From: Myxococcaceae bacterium
Lineage (GTDB): Bacteria > Myxococcota > Myxococcia > Myxococcales > Myxococcaceae
Direction: 5' to 3'
Length of the DNA: 64,000 nucleotides
Assembly (NCBI GenBank): GCA_016793095.1
Contig: JAEUJQ010000073.1
Span: forward strand, 62,001 to 126,000
Position numbers and translations under genes: made by a program. A model generated the notes under the pieces. That model saw only the letters and a list, made by a program, of their open reading frames with translations, searched no databases and was not told the origin of the DNA. Below, one piece after another: positions 35,161 through 44,041 of this stretch (the stretch's first letter is position 1; the number at the start of each line of letters is the position of its first letter).

Positions 35161-36061
35161 GTCCGTCTCGTCTCGAGTCGTGCAGGAAGGTGGTGGGCGC
35201 AACATCCTGCAGGGCTCGCGTCACCGGTCACGCGTCGGGCGCGTTCGCCTCGCCCGCGGGGCCGTCCGTCTCGTCGCGAGTCGTGCAGGAAGGTGGCGGG
35301 TCGACACGTCGGGCGCGTTCGCCTCACCCGCCGGGCCGTCCGTCTCGTCTCGAGTCGTGCAGTGCAGGACTCGTGTCACCGGTCGCCGCGTCGGGTCCGT
35401 TCGCGTCGCCCGCGGGACCGTCCGTCTTGTCGCGAGTCGTGCAGGAAAATGGTGGGTGCAACATTCTGCAGGACTCGCGGCACTGGTCGCCGCGTCGGGT
35501 GGGTTCGCCTCGCCCGCGGGGCCATCCGTCTCGTCGCGAGTCGTGCAGGAAGGTGGTGGGTCGATACGTCGGGCGCGTTCGCCTCGCCCGCGGGGCCGTC
35601 CGTCTCGTCGCGAGTCGTGCAGGAAGGTGGTGGGTCGACACGTCGGGCGCGTTCGCCTCGCCCGCCGGGTCGTCCGTCGTCTCGAGTCGTGCAGTGCAGG
35701 ACTCGTGTCTCCGGTCGACGCGTCGCGCCCGTTCGCCTCGCCCGCGGGACCGTCCGTCTCGTCGCGAGTCGTGCAGGAAGATGGTGGGCGCAACATTCTG
35801 CAGGACTCGCGGCACTGGTCGCCGCGTCGGGTCCGTTCGCGTCGCCCTCGGGGCCGTCCGTCTCGTCGCGAGTCGTGCACGAAGTTGGTGCGCGCAACAT
35901 TCTGCAGGACTCGCGGCACTGGTCGCCGCGTCGGGCGCGTTCGCGTCGCCCGCGGGGCCGTCCGTCTCGTCGCGAGTCGTGCAGGAAGGTGGTGGGTGCA
36001 ACATTCTGCAGGACTCGCGTCGCCGGTCGCCGCGTCGGGTGCGTTCGCCTCGCTGGCAGGC
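35161..36061. repeat. Mosaic tandem array of ten hairpin-bearing units (about 104, 82 and 74 bp)
   Basis: Ten units each begin with (G/A)TCCGTC(T/G)TGT-like sequence, at 35161, 35264, 35338, 35420, 35524, 35598, 35672, 35752, 35856 and 35960. Lengths are 103, 74, 82, 104, 74, 74, 80, 104, 104 and about 102. Long units contain two arms, CGCGAGTCGTGCAG and CTGCAGGACTCGCG (35763-35776 and 35798-35811 in one), pairing at 13 of 14 positions round a 21-nt loop. The 80-82-bp units lack about 22 bp of the loop but keep the stem. The 74-bp units lack the right arm. A second short inverted repeat, CGGGCG...CGCCCG, occurs in several units. Since 74, 80, 82, 103 and 104 are not multiples of three, reading frame is lost from unit to unit, which argues against a repeat protein. 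Confidence 0.9.
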
Positions 36062-36234
36062 CGTCTGCCTTCGGCGCGTCCAGCGTCGGGTGTGCCGGGC
36101 GTGCCCCTGGCGCCTGCCGCGACCGCTGGCAGTTCCGTTGCGCTCCCGACGGGTCGTCATGTTCAGTGGCGCCCCCTTTCCCCCCGGCGGCGTCACCAGT
36201 ACACAGCCGCCCGCCGAACACCGAGGAGCCCGCC

Positions 36235-37953
36235 ATGACCGCCGCCGTCGCCATTCCGCCTCCGATGCCGCAGTCGCAGCTCGAGACGATTCTCACCCGC
36301 GTCAAGGAGAGCGCCCCCGCGTTCGCCGGCACGACCGTCGACGAGCGCATCGCGTTTCTCCGGCAGCTGCGCGACGGCTACATGAGCATCGCCGAGGAGT
36401 CGGTGCGCCTGGCCTGCGCCTACAAGGGCATTCCCTTCGACAGCCCCGTGTCGGGCGAGGAGTGGCTCGCCGGCCCCATGATCACCCTCCGCGTGCTGCG
36501 CCTCACCGAGTGGGCGCTCACCGAGGTGAAGCAGTACGGCGCGCCGCGCATCGCCGACAAGCTCATCCGCGACCTGCCCGACGGCCGCATCGCGGTGAAG
36601 GCGTTCCCCGGCGACGCGCTCGACTCGGCGCTGCTCGCGAAGCACCTTGGTGAGAACTACATGCAGCCGGGCATCACCCGCGCGAACCTGCGTGACCACC
36701 AGGCGGCGTACTACCGGAAGCCACACCAGGGGCGCGTCTGCCTCGTGCTGGGCGCCGGCAACGTCAACGCCATTCCGCCCACGGACGTCGTGGGGAAGAT
36801 GTTCGTCGAGGGCACGGCCTGCGTGCTGAAGATGAACCCGGTCAACGCCTACCTCGGCCCGCTCATCGAGAAGGCCTTCGCCCCCCTCATCGCCCGCGGC
36901 TTCTTCGCGGTGGTGTACGGCGGCGCCGAAGAGGGCGCGTTCCTCGTGAACCACGCCGCCATCGACGAGGTCCACATCACCGGCTCGGACAAGACGCACG
37001 ACTTCATGGTGTGGGGCCCGCCTGGCCCCGAGCGCGACGCCCGCAAGGCGCGCAACGAGCCGCTGCTCAAGAAGGACATCACCTCGGAGCTCGGCAACAT
37101 CTCGCCCGTCATCGTCGTGCCCGGTCCGTGGGATCAAGCGAGCCTCGAGTACCAGGCGCGCAACGTCGCCGGCATGGTGTGCAACAACGCCAGCTTCAAC
37201 TGTACCGCCGCGAAGCTGCTCGTCACCTCGAAGGCGTCGCCCCACCGGCAGCCGTTCCTCGACGCGCTCAGCCGGCACATGGCGTCGGGCGGCGTGCGGC
37301 ACGGCTACTACCCGGGCGCGGCGGACCGCTGGAAGCGGCTGGTCGAGGGGCGGCCGAACGTGAAGGTCATCGGCGAGGGGAAGGGCGAGCAGCTGCCCTA
37401 CGCCCTCATCACCGACGTCGATCGCGCCGTGAAGGACGACCTCATCTTCACCAGCGAGCCGTGGTGCACCGTCATCAGCGAGACGAGCCTCGATGCGGGC
37501 GACCCGGCGAAGTTCTGCGACGAGGTGACGGCGTTCCTCAACGAGTCGGTCTGGGGAACGCTCGCCGCGAACGTGCTCGTGCACCCCGAGACGATGAAGG
37601 ACCCGGCGGCCAGCGCCGCCGTCGAGAAGATGGTGCGCGAGCTCGAGTACGGCACGGTCGCCATCAACACCTGGGCTGGAGCCGTCTTCGGCATCGGCAA
37701 CTCGCCGTGGGGCGGCCACCCGTCGGCGACGCTGCAGGACATTCAGTCAGGCCGTGGGTGGGTGCACAACAGCCTGCTGCTCGACGGGGTCGAGAAGTTC
37801 GTGCTGCGCGCTCCCGCGAAGAACTTCCCCATCTCGCCCTGGTTCCCGGGCCACAAGACGCAGCACCTGCTCGGGCGCCGGCTGACGACCTTCGAGTACG
37901 CGCCGAGCTGGCTCAAGGTCCCCGGGGTCGCGGCCGCTGCCATCCGGGGCTGA
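36235..37953 (+). CDS. NAD(P)-dependent aldehyde dehydrogenase family protein
   Basis: 572 aa, ATG with GAGGAG at 7-8 bp. ALDH superfamily: a cofactor-binding segment VCLVLGAGNVNAIPPTDVVGKMF (168-190), TACVLKMNP (194-202), EVHITGS (245-251), the general-base motif SELGN with Glu285, and the catalytic loop ASFNCTAAK with nucleophile Cys323. The C-terminal region is longer than in typical 480-500-aa enzymes, and the N-terminal helical part (1-120) is also extended. Expected reaction is oxidation of an aldehyde to an acid with NAD(P)+; the substrate is not predictable here. The reading frame continues open upstream through the repeat array to 35065, but the ribosome site and the homology both begin at this ATG. 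Divergent from the RlaP-type operon. Confidence 0.93.
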   Translation: MTAAVAIPPPMPQSQLETILTRVKESAPAFAGTTVDERIAFLRQLRDGYMSIAEESVRLACAYKGIPFDSPVSGEEWLAGPMITLRVLRLTEWALTEVKQYGAPRIADKLIRDLPDGRIAVKAFPGDALDSALLAKHLGENYMQPGITRANLRDHQAAYYRKPHQGRVCLVLGAGNVNAIPPTDVVGKMFVEGTACVLKMNPVNAYLGPLIEKAFAPLIARGFFAVVYGGAEEGAFLVNHAAIDEVHITGSDKTHDFMVWGPPGPERDARKARNEPLLKKDITSELGNISPVIVVPGPWDQASLEYQARNVAGMVCNNASFNCTAAKLLVTSKASPHRQPFLDALSRHMASGGVRHGYYPGAADRWKRLVEGRPNVKVIGEGKGEQLPYALITDVDRAVKDDLIFTSEPWCTVISETSLDAGDPAKFCDEVTAFLNESVWGTLAANVLVHPETMKDPAASAAVEKMVRELEYGTVAINTWAGAVFGIGNSPWGGHPSATLQDIQSGRGWVHNSLLLDGVEKFVLRAPAKNFPISPWFPGHKTQHLLGRRLTTFEYAPSWLKVPGVAAAAIRG

Positions 37954-37991
37954 ACGGACGAAGGCCGGCGTTTGGGCTAGGCTCCTTCCCC

Positions 37992-39638
37992 ATGACTGTT
38001 CGCAACCTGCGGCTCATGGGGGCGATGGTGGCGGCTGTTGTGCTGGCCACCTGTTCGACCCAGTCCATGCCGGGAACCCTCGACCTGCGCGCGAAGAAGA
38101 ACCGCATCATCAACGACGGTGAGCCAACCGAGATCACCTTCGTCGCCACTGACGCGGCAGGGAAGATCGGCTCGGGGTCCGTGAGCTTCCAGGCCTCGGC
38201 CGGACTCATCGACTCCCCGGTGACCCTCGACTCCTTCGGGACCGGCGCCACCACCTTCTCGTGCGATGTGCTGCAGGACCCTGGATGCAAGGGGCCCATC
38301 ACCATCACCGGGCGGTGGAAGGACGTCACCGCTGAGATCACCATTCGAGTCGTCGAGCGTTGCCCGGGCGGCACGCTGTGTAACGGGGTGTGCGCCCCGA
38401 CTTCCACCGACTGGTTCAACTGCGGCGACTGCGGCGTGCAGTGCAACGCCGATCAAGCGTGCATCGGCGGGGCGTGCGTGCCGTGTCCTGGCGGTGACTG
38501 CGACTCGGATGGTTGGCTTCCGAGCCAGGGAGACTGCTGCGACCAGTACAACGCCTGCAGCAAGCCCGCGGTCGTCAACCCGGGCGCCATCGAAGCCCTC
38601 GGCAACGGCGTCGATGACAACTGCAACGGCCTGGTTGACGCTGCTGACACCACTGACGTGCAGCCCTGCGACGAGGGCCTGGGCTCCCGGCCCTCTTCGA
38701 CGATCGACTTCGCGAAGGCGCTGGGGCTCTGTCGGACCGCGGTGGAAGACGCCCCCCTTCCCCAGCGGACCTGGGGCGTCATCGCGGCGCAGTTGATGCT
38801 GGTGGACGGGGACGGCGGGGCGGCCATCAACTCCGCGTCCATCAGGCCCGTCTTTGGCGTTATCCCTCCCCAGGAGGGGGCGAGGCTGGCGGTGCTCTCG
38901 ACGAACGTCGCGAGCGACAGGGTGCAGACGAACCCCTCGCTGGGTGATGGACACGTGTCCACCAGGGCCGACATGCAGGCGTGCACTGCGCCCCTCTGCA
39001 TCAAGGACTGGTTTGGGGCGGCTGGGGTAAGCAAGGCGCCCAACAGGCTCCCCGACTCTCCGATGTGCGCCGGCGCCAGCGGTCAGAACATCGCGAACGA
39101 CTCGGTGATGCTGTACCTGAAGATCCGCGCGCCGACGAACGCGAAGTCCTTCCGCATCAAGTCGAGGTTCTTCTCGCAAGAGTACCCCGAGTTCGTCTGT
39201 TCCGCCTTCAATGACCAGGTCGTCCTGCTCATCAACGCCCCGGGAGCGTTCGGCAACCCGTCCGACAAGAACCTCATGATGTACTCGGCCGATGCGGGCG
39301 TGTGGCCGGTCGGGGTCAACCTGGCCACCGGCACTCCGCTCTTCCAGACCTGTGTTGCGAAAGCCACGAACGAGATGTGCTGGGACAAGAGCGTGAATGA
39401 GAAGTCGTGCAACCTCGGCCCCGGCGACCTGGCGCAGACCCAGTTCGGCGGCATGCCGTGCCCGTCAGGTGGTGCAACGCGGTGGCTCACCACCGCTGGA
39501 AACGTGGCGCCTGGTCGGGTCTTCGAGCTGCGCGCCGCGGTGTGGAACGTCGGCGACGGCGCCCTCGACAGCCTCGTGCTGCTCGACGACTTCGAGTGGG
39601 GAGTCGATGCCGCCGACGCAGGGACGGGGGACGACTGA
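37992..39638 (+). CDS. Lipoprotein with MopE-like motif and choice-of-anchor-L domain
   Basis: 548 aa from the ATG at 37992. The signal ends at LATC (Cys21), a lipobox. An Ig-like domain comes first (about 30-120: TEITFVATDAAGKIGSGSVSFQAS). A Cys-rich segment follows (CPGGTLCNGVC...CGDCGVQC). Then a MopE-like metal-binding motif, GDCDSDGWLPSQGDCC...NPGAIEALGNGVDDNCNG (about 170-215). The C-terminal half matches the choice-of-anchor-L domain: SVMLYLKIRAPTNAKSFRIKSRFFSQEYPEFVCSAFNDQVVLLI and later GRVFELRAAVWNVGDGALDSLVLLDDFEW. All parts are typical of secreted myxobacterial proteins. 38 bp after the ALDH stop, so possibly co-transcribed, though a functional link is not evident. Confidence 0.88.
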   Translation: MTVRNLRLMGAMVAAVVLATCSTQSMPGTLDLRAKKNRIINDGEPTEITFVATDAAGKIGSGSVSFQASAGLIDSPVTLDSFGTGATTFSCDVLQDPGCKGPITITGRWKDVTAEITIRVVERCPGGTLCNGVCAPTSTDWFNCGDCGVQCNADQACIGGACVPCPGGDCDSDGWLPSQGDCCDQYNACSKPAVVNPGAIEALGNGVDDNCNGLVDAADTTDVQPCDEGLGSRPSSTIDFAKALGLCRTAVEDAPLPQRTWGVIAAQLMLVDGDGGAAINSASIRPVFGVIPPQEGARLAVLSTNVASDRVQTNPSLGDGHVSTRADMQACTAPLCIKDWFGAAGVSKAPNRLPDSPMCAGASGQNIANDSVMLYLKIRAPTNAKSFRIKSRFFSQEYPEFVCSAFNDQVVLLINAPGAFGNPSDKNLMMYSADAGVWPVGVNLATGTPLFQTCVAKATNEMCWDKSVNEKSCNLGPGDLAQTQFGGMPCPSGGATRWLTTAGNVAPGRVFELRAAVWNVGDGALDSLVLLDDFEWGVDAADAGTGDD

Positions 39639-39665
39639 CGCTGAACCGCCGAGACGTCCACGTCC

Positions 39666-40898
39666 TCAGGGTTGAGACATGCCTCGCACGTCGTTGCAGG
39701 CCAGGCCGCTCGCGGGGGCGCAGTTCTGCCCGATGAGGCAGCCTCCCGCGCCGTTGAAGTCCACACAGCGAATGGACTTGCAGTCGTCGGCGGTGACGCA
39801 GCGCTTGCGCGAGATGCTGCACTCGCCGCCCATGCACGACTCAGGCGCGCAGTCGCTGTCCACCTGGCAGCTGCAGAAGCCCTGCTCGTCACCTTCGTCC
39901 ACCGCGCAGCGGCCGGCGCAGTACCCGCTCGGCTCGCCCGGGTTCTTCGCGCAGACTCCACCGCGGCGGCAGTCCTTGTCCTCGGTGCAGGGTAGCATCT
40001 GGTTGATGGGACACGCGGGGTTGCTGCGGCTGCACGACCACTGCGTCAGCACCACGATGACGTCCGAGCAGCCGTAGCCGCGCGGGCAGGCCTGGCCTTC
40101 GCTGCAGTCGGCGCCGCAGAAGAAGTTACCGGGGTTCCGGGTGTCGATGAGGCAGTAGTTGGGTCCCGAGCCGCACACCTGCAGGCCGCCGGCGCCGATG
40201 ACGCAGTTGTCGCAGTAGGGCCGCAGGCGCTGGTCGTAGTCCGAGAAGCACTGCGCCCGGAGCCCGGCGTCAGGTGCGTGCGCGCCCGCGTCAGGCACGA
40301 CGCCGCACTGCTCCCCGAAGGCGCAGAAGTCATTCGAGGCGCAGAACGTGGAGTCGCACACGCCGATGGTGCAGCGCGCGAGCTCGGCCGGTGAGGTGCC
40401 CGTGCACGAGCACGCCCCGTCGCCACACCGGCACGACACGCCGTTGCAGTCGCCGTTCTTCCGGCAGCCCGCCACGCAGCTGCCCTTCTTGAAGTCGCAC
40501 ACCTCGCCGAGCGCGCACTGCAGATCCGTCGAGCAGCGGCCCTTCGGCACGCACTGGCCCACGGTGGTGTCGCAGTAGAGCGTGGCCGAGGCGCAGTCCG
40601 CGTTGGTGGCGCAGCCCGCGCGGTCCTGGCAGAAGCCCAGGCCGTTGCAGAGCTGCGAGGGCGGGCACGCCTCGTCCGTTCGGCAGTAGCAGACGCCCGT
40701 CTGCGCCTCGCACCGGTACGCTCCGGCGCCGGCGCCGAGGACGAGCGACGACGTCATCGAGCTCGCGCAGTCAGCGTCCACAGCGCACTTGCCGCCCATC
40801 ACCCGCGTGTCGCGGCAAGCCATCGGCGAGAGCGCCGCCGCGACGCCCAGCGCCAGCAGGCTGCTCCTCACTGCGACTGCGACGGCTCGCCGCTGCAC
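39666..40898 (-). CDS. Cys-rich lipoprotein, fifth gene of the surface operon
   Basis: 410 aa from a GTG with AGGAG at 5-6 bp; that ribosome site overlaps the stop codon region of the upstream gene. The signal ends at SPMAC (Cys28). The mature protein is a chain of short disulfide modules: C.....DC......L.C......C patterns at least eight times (e.g. CATNADCASATLYCDTTVGQCVPKGRCSTDLQCALGEVCDFKKGSC). It resembles the Cys-rich lipoprotein encoded by the third gene of the operon (44042-45511). No enzyme motif is seen. Likely a component of the same outer-membrane assembly. Convergent with the choice-of-anchor-L gene, 27 bp apart. Confidence 0.86.
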   Translation of the reverse strand: MQRRAVAVAVRSSLLALGVAAALSPMACRDTRVMGGKCAVDADCASSMTSSLVLGAGAGAYRCEAQTGVCYCRTDEACPPSQLCNGLGFCQDRAGCATNADCASATLYCDTTVGQCVPKGRCSTDLQCALGEVCDFKKGSCVAGCRKNGDCNGVSCRCGDGACSCTGTSPAELARCTIGVCDSTFCASNDFCAFGEQCGVVPDAGAHAPDAGLRAQCFSDYDQRLRPYCDNCVIGAGGLQVCGSGPNYCLIDTRNPGNFFCGADCSEGQACPRGYGCSDVIVVLTQWSCSRSNPACPINQMLPCTEDKDCRRGGVCAKNPGEPSGYCAGRCAVDEGDEQGFCSCQVDSDCAPESCMGGECSISRKRCVTADDCKSIRCVDFNGAGGCLIGQNCAPASGLACNDVRGMSQP

Positions 40899-40907
40899 GA
40901 AGGCTCC

Positions 40908-43900
40908 TTACGGCGCGAACGCGGGCGACAGCGCGATGGAGAAGCTCGACCACGCGACGCCCGACAAGGAGTCGTACGTCCACTGGTTGTAGGCGAACTT
41001 CGGCGAGCGGCTCGAGTAGATGACGGCGAAGAGCTGCGCGCCGGGGTTCTCCGTGCGCAGCTTCTGGACGGCCAGCGGCGGCAGCACCACGCGGGTCTCG
41101 GCGCCCGGCAGCACCACGTTCCACAGGTTGACGTTCCCGAAGGGCGTGGGCTTGAGGATCTGCACGTTGTGCAGGTCGGCCACCGCGCCTGGCTGGGTCG
41201 TCCACGAGACGACGCCGGTGAACGACGTGGAGGGCTCGGCGATGAGGGGCGGGGGCAACATGGGGCCGATGGTGACGCCCATCGCCATGGGGCCGGGCTG
41301 ACGCCGGAAGAAGTACGTCACCGGGTACGGCGACGCGCCCGACGACTCGTTCATGAAGATGAAGTTCGACCCGTCGAGCTGCGGGAAGTCGGGGAACGAC
41401 AGGGTCGGCATGGTGGACGCGACCGACGTGGTGCCCGCGGTGCCGGTGGCCCAGTTGTTCGGGTTCGGCACGAAGCCCTCGGCGCCGAGGTCGAGCCAGG
41501 CGTACACCTTGTTGTTGCCGGGCTCGTCGGGGAAGCCCTGGAGCTCGGCCGGGAAGGTGATGGGCGAGTCGATGGTGATGGGTACGGTCAGGTCGAGCTG
41601 CATGTCGAGGATGATGTCCCTGTTCACCGCCGGGTTGTCGGCCGAGGTGGTGATGCCGCGCTTGATGCCCATGGTGAGTGGCGTGAAGACGCCGTTGGCC
41701 GAGTTGACGATGCCCAGCACCGCGTAGACGGCGCGCAGGCCGGCGCCGGTGAAGACGAGGTACTCGCCGCCGTCCATCGTCACCTTCCACTTCTCGCCCA
41801 TGCGGGACGGCGCGCCGCGGAAGGGGGCCCCCGCGAACAGCGAGGTCTGGGCGACGAAGACGCGCGCCTCGAGCTTCTCGTGGCTCTGCAGCGGCCGGGG
41901 GGCCTTGAAGCCCAGCACCCGGCCGGCGATCTGCGACGGCGGCACGCCAGGTGGGGGGGCGCCGGGGCTGCCCTCACCAGCGCCGGTGAACGAGAGGAAG
42001 ACGGTGAGGTTCTCGGCGTTGACGCTGGCCACCGTGACGGACTGGTAGTTCTCCTTGAAGACGGTGACGGTCTGCGCCTTCACGAGCGACGGGTCCGAGA
42101 AGGTGAGCTGCCCGCGGTTGTCGGTGAAGCCCTGGAAGGGCGTCGTCTCGTCGGTGCCGAGCATCACCCGGGCGAGCGGAATGGGCGCGCCGTAGTTGCT
42201 GGGCGTCGAGTCGAGCACGGTGACGTTGAGGGTGCCCACCAGCGGACCGCCCGAGAGCCCGCCGGAGATGCTGCGCGGGTCGAAGTACGAGAAGCCGCCA
42301 GGCAGCGTGTCGTTCTGCGTCGCGCGCACCACCTTCACGTCCACGGTGCCCACGTCGCCGCGCGGGGTGCGGCAGGTGATGAGGTGGGGGCTGACGAACT
42401 TGATGTCCTTCGCGGTGAAGCGGCCAAACTCGACCACCGTGCCCTCGCCGAAGCCGCTGCCCAGCACGGTGACGAGGGTGCCGCCAGCGATGGCGCCGCG
42501 GTCGGGCTGCACGCGGCCGAGCGAGAGGGGCTCGTCGAAGGTGAAGCCGCCGACCAGCACGACTTCGTTCTCCAGGTCTGCCGCCTCGCGCACCCAGACG
42601 TCGCTGGCTGCCCCGCCGGCGCCCCTCGGCGTCACCGCCGACAGGCGGGTCTCGCTCGCCACGGTGACGTTGGCCGCAGGCAGCGCGCCGATGGAGACCA
42701 GCGCATCGGCGGGGATCGCGGAGCCGGTGAGGGTCACCGCGGTGCCGCCGGCGACGGGGCCGTTGGCCGGTGTCACGGCAGAGGCAGCCACCCGCCAGGT
42801 GAGGCCCTCGGTGAGGGTCGATGACGTGCCGGCCGTGACGATCACGTCGGAGCGCCGCGGCGCTGCCCCCCGCGGCGGCACGGTGACGACGGCGGTGGTG
42901 GGCGTCTGGGCGCCGACGACGGCGGGCACACCTCCGATGGTGACGGTGAGGCCGACGGCGTCGAGGCCCTGGCCGACGAGGGTGACGCTGTCTCCTGCCA
43001 GGACGAGGCGAGGGGCCGCGGCGAAGACGGCGAGGGGCCCGGCCGCGTCCACGTACGAGAAGCCGCGCTTGACCGTCCACGAGCCGCGCGGCGTGACGAG
43101 GGTGAGGTCCACCGCGCCCGCGCTGGCGGCGGGGGAGGCGACGGTGAGGCTCGAGTCGCTCGTCACGGTGAGGGCTGCGCCGGGGCTGGCGCCGAAGCGC
43201 ACCTCGGTCGCGCCGGTGAAGCCCGAGCCGGTGAGGGTGACGACGGTGCCGCCGGTCGTGGGCCCTGCGAGCGGCGCGACGGTGGTGACGCGGACCCGGG
43301 GCAGATAGCGGAAGCCGCGGCGCTGCGTCGACGCGCCGTTCTTGTTGTACACGACGAGGTCGACGAGGTCGGCCGCCTGGCCGCGCGGGGTGGTGACGCG
43401 CAGCTCGGTCGAGCTCACCCTGGTGACGGTGGTAGCCGAGTTGGCGCCGAACAGCACCTGCACCTCGTCGTCGAAGCCCTGGCCGGTGACGGTGACGGTG
43501 GTGCCGCCCTCGAGGGCCCCCTCACGCGGCGTGAAGCCGGTGACGACCAGGTCCTCGAAGTAGGTGAAGCAGTTGTTGCAGACGATGCGGCCGTTGGGGT
43601 TCTGCACCGAGACGCCGGTGGCGCCGGGGAGGCCGGGCGGCGAGCGCACCTCCATCGTCTGGTCGTCGATGATGGTGAGGTCGGGCACGGTGTTGGTGCC
43701 GAAGCGCACGGTGGTGAGCGGCTTTGCGCGGCTGCCGGTGGTGGCGAAGTCGCGCAGGAAGCCCGAGCCCTCGATGAGCACCGTGCTGCCGCCGGCCGTG
43801 GAGCCGCGCGGAGGGAGCAGCCGGCGGACCCTGAGCTCGGGCGGCGGGCCAGCGTCGGTCGCGCCCGCGTCAGCGGTGACCCCGGCGTCCTCCTCGAAGC

Positions 43901-44033
43901 CCGCGTCCACCTCGACGCCAGCGTCTTCTTCGGTGACGGCAGCGTCAGGCTTCACGGTGACTCGCGGACAGCCGGTGAGGGCGATGAGCGAGAAGAGCAG
44001 GAGTGACAGCGACAGCGTGTGACGCGTCGTCAT
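40908..44033 (-). CDS. Large lipoprotein with tandem IPT/TIG domains
   Basis: 1041 aa from the ATG ending at 44033. The signal ends at LTGC (Cys22). An Asp/Ala/Glu/Val-rich linker (VTEEDAGVEVDAGFEEDAGV) precedes about six tandem IPT/TIG Ig-like domains (about 65-620), each with PPRGSTAGGSTVLIEGSGF- or P..G...GGT.V.VTG.GF-type starts. A beta domain with carboxypeptidase-regulatory-like features follows (LNVTVLDSTPSNYGAPIPLARVMLGTDETTPFQGFTDNRGQLTFSD). The last 300 residues are beta-rich with no named family. TIG repeats usually make extended rods, so this could be the long shaft of the complex. Fourth gene of the five-gene minus-strand operon; 8 bp after the previous stop. Confidence 0.88.
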   Translation of the reverse strand: MTTRHTLSLSLLLFSLIALTGCPRVTVKPDAAVTEEDAGVEVDAGFEEDAGVTADAGATDAGPPPELRVRRLLPPRGSTAGGSTVLIEGSGFLRDFATTGSRAKPLTTVRFGTNTVPDLTIIDDQTMEVRSPPGLPGATGVSVQNPNGRIVCNNCFTYFEDLVVTGFTPREGALEGGTTVTVTGQGFDDEVQVLFGANSATTVTRVSSTELRVTTPRGQAADLVDLVVYNKNGASTQRRGFRYLPRVRVTTVAPLAGPTTGGTVVTLTGSGFTGATEVRFGASPGAALTVTSDSSLTVASPAASAGAVDLTLVTPRGSWTVKRGFSYVDAAGPLAVFAAAPRLVLAGDSVTLVGQGLDAVGLTVTIGGVPAVVGAQTPTTAVVTVPPRGAAPRRSDVIVTAGTSSTLTEGLTWRVAASAVTPANGPVAGGTAVTLTGSAIPADALVSIGALPAANVTVASETRLSAVTPRGAGGAASDVWVREAADLENEVVLVGGFTFDEPLSLGRVQPDRGAIAGGTLVTVLGSGFGEGTVVEFGRFTAKDIKFVSPHLITCRTPRGDVGTVDVKVVRATQNDTLPGGFSYFDPRSISGGLSGGPLVGTLNVTVLDSTPSNYGAPIPLARVMLGTDETTPFQGFTDNRGQLTFSDPSLVKAQTVTVFKENYQSVTVASVNAENLTVFLSFTGAGEGSPGAPPPGVPPSQIAGRVLGFKAPRPLQSHEKLEARVFVAQTSLFAGAPFRGAPSRMGEKWKVTMDGGEYLVFTGAGLRAVYAVLGIVNSANGVFTPLTMGIKRGITTSADNPAVNRDIILDMQLDLTVPITIDSPITFPAELQGFPDEPGNNKVYAWLDLGAEGFVPNPNNWATGTAGTTSVASTMPTLSFPDFPQLDGSNFIFMNESSGASPYPVTYFFRRQPGPMAMGVTIGPMLPPPLIAEPSTSFTGVVSWTTQPGAVADLHNVQILKPTPFGNVNLWNVVLPGAETRVVLPPLAVQKLRTENPGAQLFAVIYSSRSPKFAYNQWTYDSLSGVAWSSFSIALSPAFAP

Positions 44034-44041
44034 GGCGTTCC

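Larger units (their letters stand above)
34491..36234. other. 1.74-kb divergent intergenic region, repeat-rich
   Basis: It separates the RlaP-type gene (leftward) and the aldehyde dehydrogenase gene (rightward), so both may be driven from here. It contains a 15-bp repeat group (34560-34704), a 17-bp tandem (34860-34937) and the mosaic array of 74-104-bp units (35161-36061). Between 34938 and 35160 are further degenerate GTGTGGCTC and GGCACGGCGG repeats and a partial array unit (about 35090-35160). All frames on both strands are mostly open because of base composition, but none has a recognisable product. Confidence 0.8.

Noticed and set aside
34560-36061. CRISPR array
   Set aside because: Repeats are not separated by unique spacers of constant length, units are 74-104 bp, and no cas genes are present.
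35376-36350. Long minus-strand open frames across the array
   Set aside because: Arg/Thr/Pro-rich with repeated TRDETDGPAGEAN-type words, following from the DNA repeat. No plausible fold or start site.
35065-37953. One long open frame of 962 codons from the repeat array into the aldehyde dehydrogenase
   Set aside because: Unit lengths in the array are not multiples of three, so a protein repeat would not be maintained. The dehydrogenase homology and its GAGGAG ribosome site begin at 36235. Other frames and the reverse strand are equally open because the array is so GC-rich.
41169-42824. 551-codon plus-strand frame opposite the IPT/TIG gene
   Set aside because: Antisense to the supported lipoprotein; no domain recognised.
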